Assembly (NCBI GenBank): GCA_043777595.1
Contig: JAYWHT010000013.1
Span: forward strand, 6,513 to 70,512
Source: JAYVJH01 sp043777595
GTDB taxonomy: Bacteria; Bacteroidota; Bacteroidia; Cytophagales; Spirosomataceae
DNA length: 64,000 nucleotides
Direction of reading: 5' to 3'
This document shows positions 8,356 through 14,737 of the stretch, one piece after another; the stretch's first letter is position 1; each line of letters starts with the position of its first letter. Below the pieces are notes generated by a model. It did no database searches. It was not told the DNA's origin and saw only the letters and a list, made by a program, of their open reading frames with translations. The position numbers were made by a program, and so were the translations under genes.

Positions 8356-9468
8356 ATGAAACTAAAAGGACAGTTGCGGTTTGTAAACAAAGACAAAAAC
8401 CTTTTTTATGCGACACTCAAAAAACGCATAGATGCGTATTTTGTAGAAAACAACATTTCTAAGCATGCCAACGGCACGATGATTGTCAAGACGATTGTGC
8501 TTTTGGCTGCCTACACTGTGCCTTTTGCTTGTTTGTTGGCGTTTCAACCTACATACCCGTTGGGTTTGGGCTTGTGGTTTGTGATGGGCTTGGGCATAGC
8601 CGGAATCGGTATGAGCATCATGCACGATGCCAATCATGGGGCATATTCGGCTAATGAAAAAATCAATGATTGGATTGGTTACAGCCTCAATTTGGCTGGC
8701 GGCTCGGTTGTCAATTGGAAGTTTCAGCATAACGTCTTGCACCATACCTATACCAACATCGCTACACACGACGAGGACATTCAAGACCGCTTGATACTGC
8801 GATTTTCGCCCCATTCAAAACTCAAAGCCGTACATCAGTTACAAAAACTCTATGCTTTCTTTTTTTACGGCCTGCTCACGCTCTATTGGGTTGTTGGCAA
8901 AGACTTTGTACAATATGAGTTGTTTATCAGAACGGGTGTCAATACCAATACCAAAGCCCAAAATGCGCTGATGTTGGCTCGGATTATTGGCAACAAACTT
9001 ATTTACTTTTTTGTGTTGATTGTTATACCCATTTGGCTCTTTAACATTCCTGTCTATCAGATAGTTACAGGCTTTATGCTCATGCACTTCGTGGCTGGCA
9101 TTATACTGACGGTGGTGTTTCAGTTGGCGCACACTGTTGAGGGTACAGCACACCCGCTGGCCAACGAAAAAGGCGTAATCGAAAACGACTGGGCGATACA
9201 TCAATTGCAGACAACTGTCAATTTTTCGAGACACAGCAAATGGATTTCTTGGTATGTGGGTGGCCTCAACTTTCAGGTGGAGCATCACTTGTTTTCAAAG
9301 ATTTGTCATGTTCATTATCCAGCTCTTGCGCCCATCGTCAAGGCCACTGCCGAAGAGTTTGGGCTTAAATATTTAGAAAACAACACCTTTGCCGATGCGT
9401 TAGCTTCACATTTTAGAACTCTCGAACGCTTTGGCCGCTTGCCAGCATTGAGCGATGCCATTGGGTAA
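8356..9468 (+). CDS. Membrane fatty acid desaturase (acyl-CoA / linoleoyl-CoA desaturase-like)
   Basis: A 370-residue di-iron membrane desaturase that introduces a cis double bond into acyl chains. The three histidine boxes are HDANHG (90-95), HNVLHH (125-130) and QVEHH (307-311). The Q in the third box is typical of the front-end/linoleoyl-CoA-type subgroup. Hydrophobic pairs near 45-90 and 205-260 form the membrane part. I start at ATG 8356 rather than the in-frame TTG at 8317, because a TAAATTTG promoter element lies between them. A hairpin with a T-tract follows the stop. Confidence 0.92.
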   Translation: MKLKGQLRFVNKDKNLFYATLKKRIDAYFVENNISKHANGTMIVKTIVLLAAYTVPFACLLAFQPTYPLGLGLWFVMGLGIAGIGMSIMHDANHGAYSANEKINDWIGYSLNLAGGSVVNWKFQHNVLHHTYTNIATHDEDIQDRLILRFSPHSKLKAVHQLQKLYAFFFYGLLTLYWVVGKDFVQYELFIRTGVNTNTKAQNALMLARIIGNKLIYFFVLIVIPIWLFNIPVYQIVTGFMLMHFVAGIILTVVFQLAHTVEGTAHPLANEKGVIENDWAIHQLQTTVNFSRHSKWISWYVGGLNFQVEHHLFSKICHVHYPALAPIVKATAEEFGLKYLENNTFADALASHFRTLERFGRLPALSDAIG

Positions 9469-9490
9469 CGCCATTGTAATACTAATAAAG

Positions 9491-9536
9491 CCAAACTGGG
9501 GCCATTGCTAAGAGCAGTGGCCCTAGTTTGGTTTTT
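9491..9536 (+). terminator. Intrinsic terminator after the desaturase gene
   Basis: ccaaactggggccattgct (9491-9509) pairs with 9513-9531 with two mismatches across a 3-nt loop, then a T run at 9532-9536. It is 22 nt past the desaturase stop. Confidence 0.7.
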
Positions 9537-9589
9537 AAGAATCTGGCGATGGGTTTTTAATTTCCTGGAACGGCAAAGTAGTTTAAACT

Positions 9590-9672
9590 TCAAAATCTTT
9601 GGGTGATTGGCCTGTTACTTTCTTGAAAGCCCGATTGAACGTTGCCATTGAATTTTTGGGTTACGGCCAAGT
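9590..9672 (-). pseudogene. Truncated second copy of the AraC-type gene 3' end
   Basis: Positions 9590-9645 are identical to 10451-10506, the last codons of the AraC-type regulator. After an internal deletion of roughly 70 nt the match resumes (tttttgggttacggcca, ending near 9669 and matching 10576-10592) and then stops. The piece has no helix-turn-helix and cannot be functional. It brackets the DUF6169 pair together with the intact copy. Confidence 0.8.
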
Positions 9673-9703
9673 GCGATTAGGTAACATTTTTATTTCAATA
9701 GTA

Positions 9704-10225
9704 TCATTTAGTTGCATTATATCCATCGATGACATTGAGAAATTGCTCAAAAATCTGCACACGATAGGGGTTTTGCTCTTTGATTATCAACGAAACAGGA
9801 TAAAACGTACCATCTGATTCTACAAAACCTGAGTCTATTTTGATGAATGATGCTTGCCTGTAAATTTCAAACCAATCATTAAACTTTCTCTGACGCAATA
9901 TCTGCTTTCCGTCCGACGAATCACAAATGTAGATAGCTATGGTATCTTTTGCATTTTCATAAAAATCTATAAAAACAGCAACAACTGTTGGTGCAACAGA
10001 TTTGTCTAATGGTACAAAATTGGCCGGATTATCTACTAAAATGATTGAAAATTCAAAAGTTTGCTGCGAAAAAATAGACTCTTCACCAAAAAGATAAGTT
10101 GTTGGTTTGAACGTAACCTCATAAGTGATTTTATTGATAGTCTTGAAGGTATAGCTATTGTTATGTCCACCTATAAAATCAAAAACATAAGGGCTATTCG
10201 GGGATAATGATTCCTCGTTCCGCAT
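9704..10225 (-). CDS. DUF6169 family protein
   Basis: A 173-residue soluble protein matching what I recall of DUF6169: YVFDFIGG near the start, ITYEVTFKPTTYLF, a FSIILVDNP strand, VAVFIDFYENAKDTIAIYICDSSDGKQILRQRKFNDWF in the middle (about 92-130), and a degenerate C-terminal strand region. Family function is unknown. Its start overlaps the end of the small upstream gene by 32 nt, so the two are translationally coupled. Base composition is clearly more AT-rich than the flanking genes, and duplicated AraC-gene ends bracket the pair, pointing to acquisition as a unit. A toxin-antitoxin or immunity role is possible but not shown. Confidence 0.65.
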   Translation of the reverse strand: MRNEESLSPNSPYVFDFIGGHNNSYTFKTINKITYEVTFKPTTYLFGEESIFSQQTFEFSIILVDNPANFVPLDKSVAPTVVAVFIDFYENAKDTIAIYICDSSDGKQILRQRKFNDWFEIYRQASFIKIDSGFVESDGTFYPVSLIIKEQNPYRVQIFEQFLNVIDGYNATK

Positions 10226-10388
10226 TTTGTTTTATAAGATTTTTTAGTGCTTTTTGATATTCTGGAGTTTTAAATCGTTCTGTGGCTTCGACCTCGCCTT
10301 TGATTTTTTCTTCTTTCCAACGTTTTATAAAACGGTCTATATTGGCTTGCCGTTCTTGGGGGGTTAGTTGCTGCTTAGTAACTTCCAT
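10194..10388 (-). CDS. Small helical protein coupled to the DUF6169 gene
   Basis: A 64-residue, highly charged, probably all-helical protein (QERQANIDRFIKRWKEEK, EATERFKTPEYQKALKNL). I do not recognise a family. It precedes the DUF6169 gene with a 32-nt overlap, an arrangement common in antitoxin-toxin or accessory-effector pairs. ATG 10386-10388 is the only reasonable start. Confidence 0.6.
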   Translation of the reverse strand: MEVTKQQLTPQERQANIDRFIKRWKEEKIKGEVEATERFKTPEYQKALKNLIKQNAERGIIIPE

Positions 10389-10443
10389 GACATTAATTTT
10401 TTTAAATTGTTAAGCAAATATACACAAATAAAATGAATCAATT

Positions 10444-11586
10444 TTAGCTATCAAAATCTTTGGGTGATTGGCCTGTTACTTTCTTGAAAGCCCGATTGAA
10501 CGTTGCTTTTGAGTTAAAGCCACAGTCATAAGCAATGGCCAGCAATGTAAGCTGTTTTTGCTCGCCTGCTTTGAGTTTTTGGGTTACGGCCAGTACTCGT
10601 TTTTCGTTTATAAAGTCATTGAAGTTTTGCCCAAAACCCTGATTAACAACCTTCGACAAAAACGACGGATTGGTTCGCAGGCTTTTGGCTAAGTCGGGCA
10701 ACGATAACTCTGGATTGATAAAACTCTGTTCTTCGACAACGTTTTTTAGTACCTTCGCTTTCCAAAATTCCAAGTCCTCTATGACTTGCGTTCTGGGTGT
10801 GGTGGCTTCGGTTTCTATTTGTTTTGATAATTCTTCAAAAGCTATTTTATTGGTTTTGATATTTGAAAAACCCTCGATTGAAATATAATAAAACAAAAAA
10901 CCAAAGAAGAAAAAATACCACCAACTTCCCTGATAGTCGAGCGGAATACCGAGCAATGGCATGACAATAAAAACCAAAGTAAGGACTACAAAAGCCAAAA
11001 AAGCGATTAAAAAATTGCGTATCCACCCAAACCGAACGGCATCTGCATTAGATACCATTTGAAATATAAATTTTTGATAATGAGCATAATAACGATAGGT
11101 AAGTGCCAAATAACCTATCAGTGAAATAAGACTAACAAACTGATACCAATCGGCAAAATCGGGATCTTGTTCTGAGACTAAAAAATAATATCTGCCCAAA
11201 ATTAGTTTGTCAATAACAACCATCACAACATGAAGCACTACCCACAGTATAGCAGGAATAAAATGCCAATATTGGTGTTTTTGTAGCCTAAAATCGGGAT
11301 TGAGCTGCGCCTGCACATAAAAATACACCACTGGGCCAATCAACAAGGCATGGTTGAAAGGCACATAAAACAGAATGTCTCGATAGGGCTGCTCGCCATA
11401 CCAGCCACCAAAACCCAACATCCAAGGCGCAATAAACACTGCCCCCAAAAACAATAAAGTACTGAGCCAGCGGTCGGCCTTAGAGTCGTTTAGTATTGAT
11501 TTTCGGAGAACTAATCCTGAAAAAACCAGTAGATGAACAAAGAAAATAAGTAGTAGTGAGCTGTAAGGACCAAAATAAAAAGTCAT
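10444..11586 (-). CDS. AraC-family transcriptional regulator with membrane N-terminal domain
   Basis: About 380 residues from ATG 11586. The first 220 residues form seven or so hydrophobic helices (LLLIFFVHLLVFSGL, WLSTLLFLGAVF, FNHALLIGPVVYFYV and others). The last 100 form an AraC double helix-turn-helix: LPDLAKSLRTNPSFLSKVVN, FNDFINEKRV, then LLAIAYDCGFNSKATFNRAFKKVTGQSP. Membrane-anchored AraC regulators of this layout are common in Bacteroidota and sense an unknown envelope signal. An in-frame upstream extension to 11829 would run through the secreted-protein gene and is rejected. It is the third gene after DoxX and a secreted protein, and may control that operon through the repeated boxes at 13071-13123. 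Its 3' end is duplicated at 9590-9672. Confidence 0.85.
   Translation of the reverse strand: MTFYFGPYSSLLLIFFVHLLVFSGLVLRKSILNDSKADRWLSTLLFLGAVFIAPWMLGFGGWYGEQPYRDILFYVPFNHALLIGPVVYFYVQAQLNPDFRLQKHQYWHFIPAILWVVLHVVMVVIDKLILGRYYFLVSEQDPDFADWYQFVSLISLIGYLALTYRYYAHYQKFIFQMVSNADAVRFGWIRNFLIAFLAFVVLTLVFIVMPLLGIPLDYQGSWWYFFFFGFLFYYISIEGFSNIKTNKIAFEELSKQIETEATTPRTQVIEDLEFWKAKVLKNVVEEQSFINPELSLPDLAKSLRTNPSFLSKVVNQGFGQNFNDFINEKRVLAVTQKLKAGEQKQLTLLAIAYDCGFNSKATFNRAFKKVTGQSPKDFDS
10451..10506. repeat. 56-bp exact direct repeat, copy at the intact AraC 3' end
   Basis: Identical to 9590-9645 over 56 bp in the same orientation. The two copies enclose the DUF6169 gene pair, so recombination between them would remove the pair and leave one AraC-gene end. 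Confidence 0.9.
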
Positions 11587-11659
11587 GGGTTGAGTAGTTA
11601 GCGATTGTGTAGTATAGTCGGGTAAATTTACAAAATAGTAAACTAACAACCGATAACTA

Positions 11660-12145
11660 CTACAAATCTTCGGTTTCGACCAATGCGTAGCCTTTATAGA
11701 GCGTTCCTGCTTTGTCTTTGGCCAATACATACCAGAGCGCATCGCCACCGTAGGGCTGGCGGCCACGTCGCCAGTTTTTCTTGAACACAAAGGCTTTGCC
11801 TTTCGGGAATTTACCGTCTTTACAACCAAAATCTTCGGCCAAATCTTGGTTGTTTAGTACCATATTTTGCTGCCAACCTGTAGCATCGTACCAAATAAAA
11901 CTACCCGCTTCGATAAACTCTAAGTCGCCAACTTCGGCTCTAATTGTAGTGGTATGTTTCCAGAAATAAGTACTGTCTATTTTTTGGGGAATAATAAACG
12001 GTCGGTCGTGCCACATCGAAAGTCCCACGGGGATTCGGCGTAGTTTTTGGGGAAGAACCCTTGTACGGTCTGGCCAAACATCTTGTGCAAATAGTTTAAT
12101 AGTTGATAATGAGACAATTATTGCGATTATGAATAGTTTTTTCAT
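11660..12145 (-). CDS. Secreted protein of unknown function
   Basis: A 161-residue protein with a clear signal peptide (MKKLFIIAIIVSLSTIKLFAQ, cleavage after AQ). The mature part is rich in W, G and D, with WPDRTRVLPQKLRRIP, FIWYDATGWQQNMV and FGCKDGKFPKGKAFVFKKN. No family is recognised. I start at ATG 12145, after a 4-nt gap from the DoxX gene stop; upstream in-frame codons would overlap DoxX and spoil the signal peptide. Co-transcription with the DoxX-type gene suggests a shared envelope role. Confidence 0.7.
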   Translation of the reverse strand: MKKLFIIAIIVSLSTIKLFAQDVWPDRTRVLPQKLRRIPVGLSMWHDRPFIIPQKIDSTYFWKHTTTIRAEVGDLEFIEAGSFIWYDATGWQQNMVLNNQDLAEDFGCKDGKFPKGKAFVFKKNWRRGRQPYGGDALWYVLAKDKAGTLYKGYALVETEDL

Positions 12146-12149
12146 TGTC

Positions 12150-12995
12150 CTAAAATTTAAAAACCTTGCCTTCATCTTCTTTCTTGACAATCAAAAATGG
12201 CTTATCGTCGTCAATTCTTTTTCCACCCATTACTATTCTTACTTGTTTTTGAGTAGCGAGGTATATTTTTGTGCCTTCTTTAAACTTAAATGTTCTGCCC
12301 ATGGTTGGCATCAGAAAAAAGCCCTGTGTACCATTACCTTTTTGACCTGGTTCGTATGATACTACTGTCAATTTTTTGGGTAAAATAGACGCATTTTTAA
12401 TTTTAAAACTTATTTGACTGTCGTTGGTAGTTTGGGCTTGCAAGCCGCCGATTCCCAAAAACAATATGCCAACCATCAGTGCAGGTTTGAGTATGGACTT
12501 TATACTTTTTCTAGTAATGAGCCTATCCACCGAAAACAAGCCGCCGCCCAATGTGGCAATGAGTGCAAACGCCCAAAAGAAAAGTTGTTGGTAGTACATA
12601 CCTCTAATGAACAGCGGCTCGTCGTACCATACAAAGGCAATAACAAAAAACTGAAATGCCAACTGAATAGCCGAGAGTCTGGTCAGGAAACCAAGTGCGA
12701 TAAATAAGCCACCCAAAAACTCGCCATAGACAGCCAGATGCGCCCAAAAAGACGGACTGATAAAAGTAAAACCTATTTCGCCAACTTGCTTAACAAACCA
12801 GTCAGGTACTCCAAAGGCCAAGTTTGACCAATCTTCTGAACCTTTTTCATTGATTTTGTGAAATACTTTGGACAACCCTGCGCCAAAAGCAATAGAAATA
12901 CCCACATGGAGGCGGAACAATAAATAAACGAAGTTAGTGAGTTTGTCTGTGCCAAGCGATGTGCCGAACAATAGACTGTTGATTTGTATTTTCAT
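12150..12995 (-). CDS. DoxX-like membrane protein with C-terminal extracytoplasmic domain
   Basis: 281 residues. The N-terminal 175 residues are a DoxX-like four-helix domain (LLFRLHVGISIAFGAGLSK, EFLGGLFIALGFLTRLSAI, QQLFFWAFALIATLGGGLFSVDRL). A fifth hydrophobic segment (ALMVGILFLGIGGLQAQ, about 172-188) ends in an AQ pair resembling an internal export signal. About 90 residues follow, a beta-rich domain of unknown fold (KNASILPKKLTVVSYEPG, VRIVMGGKRIDDDKPF). DoxX proteins are linked to redox or quinone functions, but the substrate is unknown. This is the first gene of the DoxX, secreted-protein, AraC operon. Confidence 0.8.
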   Translation of the reverse strand: MKIQINSLLFGTSLGTDKLTNFVYLLFRLHVGISIAFGAGLSKVFHKINEKGSEDWSNLAFGVPDWFVKQVGEIGFTFISPSFWAHLAVYGEFLGGLFIALGFLTRLSAIQLAFQFFVIAFVWYDEPLFIRGMYYQQLFFWAFALIATLGGGLFSVDRLITRKSIKSILKPALMVGILFLGIGGLQAQTTNDSQISFKIKNASILPKKLTVVSYEPGQKGNGTQGFFLMPTMGRTFKFKEGTKIYLATQKQVRIVMGGKRIDDDKPFLIVKKEDEGKVFKF

Positions 12996-13050
12996 TTGTT
13001 TTGTGTCGGTTTGAGGACAACCGAAAAACCTTTGAGATAAATTGATACCA

Positions 13051-13077
13051 CAAAACTAACGGCTCAATTTGCCTCAA
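13051..13077 (-). promoter_or_regulatory. Promoter of the DoxX operon
   Basis: Minus-strand TTG (13075-13077), 16 nt, TAGTTTTG (13051-13058). It is 56 nt upstream of the DoxX ATG and abuts the repeated boxes, which lie just upstream of the -33 element where an activator would bind. Confidence 0.45.
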
Positions 13078-13123
13078 ACGCCCCAAAACATAATCTGCAA
13101 CGCCTCAAAATATGTTTTGAGGC
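13071..13123. promoter_or_regulatory. Array of repeated gcctcaaa-type boxes (candidate operator)
   Basis: Three boxes on the plus strand: gcctcaaa (13071), gccccaaaacata (13080-13092), gcctcaaaatat (13102-13113). One lies in reverse complement, tatgttttgaggc (13111-13123). The last two form a hairpin with a 9-bp stem. Placement directly upstream of the DoxX promoter fits an AraC-type activator site; the AraC gene is in the same operon. The hairpin followed by a T run at 13131-13139 could alternatively be a terminator on the plus strand. Confidence 0.4.
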
Positions 13124-13189
13124 AATAACGTTTTTTTTTAAGTAATGAAGTAAATTAAGCAATCAGTACCAAATTGAGCGCAACGGCTA

Positions 13190-13381
13190 TAATTGTGAAT
13201 TAGTCTTTTTGAATCTCAAGAATGGGAAATATCTAAGATTGAAGCTGAAAAAGAAATGGTGATTAGGTACAAAAGAAAGTAAAAAAAGAGAAATAACCCA
13301 AAAACTCAAGAGTCTAAAAATACCTATCTTAGCCATTTCGGAAGCAATAGGGTTGTCGGAAAACGAAATTTTGGATATTTA
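13190..13381 (+). pseudogene. Possible Rpn-family C-terminal remnant
   Basis: Joining two frames with one shift in an A-rich run gives a charged helix (EWEISKIEAEKEMVIRYKRK) followed by LAISEAIGLSENEILDI and a stop. This is the type of tail seen at the end of Rpn-family nucleases, including the intact one at 1918-2742. No N-terminal part is present. The rest of the 12996-13442 gap holds the DoxX promoter region and nothing else recognisable. Confidence 0.4.
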
Positions 13382-13442
13382 GTGTGGCAAGTATAATTTT
13401 TGGCATTAAATTTGAAATATATTTTCTAAAATAATTATCAAG

Positions 13443-13964
13443 ATGAAAAAAACACTGACTGCGGTACTATTCGCATTGCTTACCATTGGCTTGATGGCTA
13501 CACGCAAGGCACCTCTCAAAACCCCGCCAGCTACCAAAATTCAATGGCTTACCATTGGGGAGGCATATAAATTGAGCCAAAAGCAACCTCGTAAATTTGT
13601 GATCGACGTTTATACTGATTGGTGCGGTTGGTGTAAGGTCATGGACAAAAAAACGTTTACTAATGCCCAAGTGATTGAGTATGTAGATAAAAAATACTAC
13701 GCCGTTAAGTACAATCCCGAAACCGAAGGCGATGTGATGTTGGGTAAAACATCGTTCAGAAGTTTGTTGCAGGGTATCAATGGCTATCCGACTACGGTGG
13801 TTTTAGACGAGAAATATGGTATGATTCAGCCAATATCTGGGTACTTAGAGCCTCGTATATTTCATCAGATGGTTACTTTTTTTGGTGATGACAACCACAA
13901 GAAAGAAGATTTTGAAAAATTTAAGGTAGGAACCTATGTAGCTAAGTACAATGTTGCCAAGTAA
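13443..13964 (+). CDS. Exported thioredoxin-fold protein
   Basis: A 173-residue protein with an N-terminal signal-like segment (MKKTLTAVLFALLTIGLMA) and a thioredoxin-like domain. The active site is CGWC (61-64) inside VYTDWCGWCKVMDKKTF, and a GYPTTVVLDEKYG block supplies the cis-proline. This is the DUF255/thioredoxin_7-like type, expected to act as a periplasmic disulfide reductase or chaperone. TAAATTTG at 13407-13414 may be its -7 element. A strong hairpin terminator follows. Confidence 0.87.
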   Translation: MKKTLTAVLFALLTIGLMATRKAPLKTPPATKIQWLTIGEAYKLSQKQPRKFVIDVYTDWCGWCKVMDKKTFTNAQVIEYVDKKYYAVKYNPETEGDVMLGKTSFRSLLQGINGYPTTVVLDEKYGMIQPISGYLEPRIFHQMVTFFGDDNHKKEDFEKFKVGTYVAKYNVAK

Positions 13965-14008
13965 AGTTGTTGGGTTATTGAGTTGTAGAGTAATATTAAG
14001 TCTGTAAC

Positions 14009-14046
14009 AAAAAAGGCATTTCTCCAATTGGAGAAATGCCTTTTTT
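14009..14046. terminator. Bidirectional intrinsic terminator
   Basis: A perfect 17-bp stem (aaaaaaggcatttctcc, 14009-14025, with 14030-14046) around a 4-nt AATT loop, flanked by A and T runs, 45 nt after the thioredoxin stop. It can work on both strands. Confidence 0.85.
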
Positions 14047-14089
14047 GTTTACTTGCGTTTCACTCACGCAGTTGCTTGGCCAATGTCAT

Positions 14090-14195
14090 TAAGGAATCGT
14101 GGGTATATAGTACTGTGTCGTGAGTTAAATACAATGCTGTTAATCAGTAAGTTATTAAAATTAAAACACCGTGTTAGTTTTGAATAAATACTTAG
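14090..14195 (+). repeat. 106-bp dispersed repeat, copy A
   Basis: Runs from taagg to cttag and contains gtcgtgagttaaataca and aatcagtaagttat. It aligns without length change to 53694-53799 (same strand) and 44163-44268 (opposite strand). It lies between the thioredoxin terminator and a degraded sorting-domain gene. Confidence 0.9.
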
Positions 14196-14369
14196 GTTAA
14201 GGAAAAGGTTGAATTTTGTATGATGCTCGCTCGGCTCTGCCGAATGAAGACTATCACAACACCCGCTGGGCGAAGTATATTTTCGTGCTGTCGGGTACAC
14301 GTCCGCACGACAGTTTTATTATAGAGCATTGCTTAGAGTGTCTTGTGGTTTGTGTTCTCACGGGAAATA

Positions 14370-14690
14370 CTTTGGTTCATAAAGATACGGGGGCACCCAG
14401 ACAAGTATCGCCCAACCCAACAGATGGTGAGCTACGGTTTAGATTGGGACTGGGTACTGCGGCCACCAACATATCGGTATCGTTGAACGATTTAGGGGGG
14501 CGGATTTTACAAATCAAAACCTATAAAACCGTCAGGGGCAGTTGGACGAACGGTTAGATTTGGGTACACTCCCAACGGCTCATATATTTTTAGCTTGCAA
14601 ACAACCCAAGCAGGTGAGCCTCAAAAGCGGTTGTGTTCAAATATAGCGAGTGCTTCTGTTCGTTTTGAGCATAAAAGTTGAGATAAAAGA
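14370..14690 (+). pseudogene. Degraded type IX secretion sorting-domain (C-terminal) remnant
   Basis: One frame reads VSPNPTDGELRFRLGLG and ISVSLNDLGGRIL, the hallmark PNPt.G and D..G..v of a T9SS type A C-terminal sorting domain. The rest (RLDLGTLPNGSYIFSL) is recovered only by shifting frame twice. No cargo domain is left upstream. It is the tail of a once-secreted surface protein, and it marks the 13965-14737 gap as decayed DNA. Confidence 0.6.
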
Positions 14691-14737
14691 TAAAAAATGT
14701 GGTACATTCGTACTTTACTATCGGCTATATTTTAACA

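Noticed and set aside
11587..11829. Longer AraC protein starting at 11829
   Set aside because: The extension overlaps the secreted-protein gene in another frame and has no hydrophobic or conserved pattern; ATG 11586 starts the first membrane helix.
13102..13139. Plain terminator for a lost upstream gene
   Set aside because: The stem is formed by boxes that repeat further left in direct orientation, which a simple terminator would not need; kept as possible secondary function.
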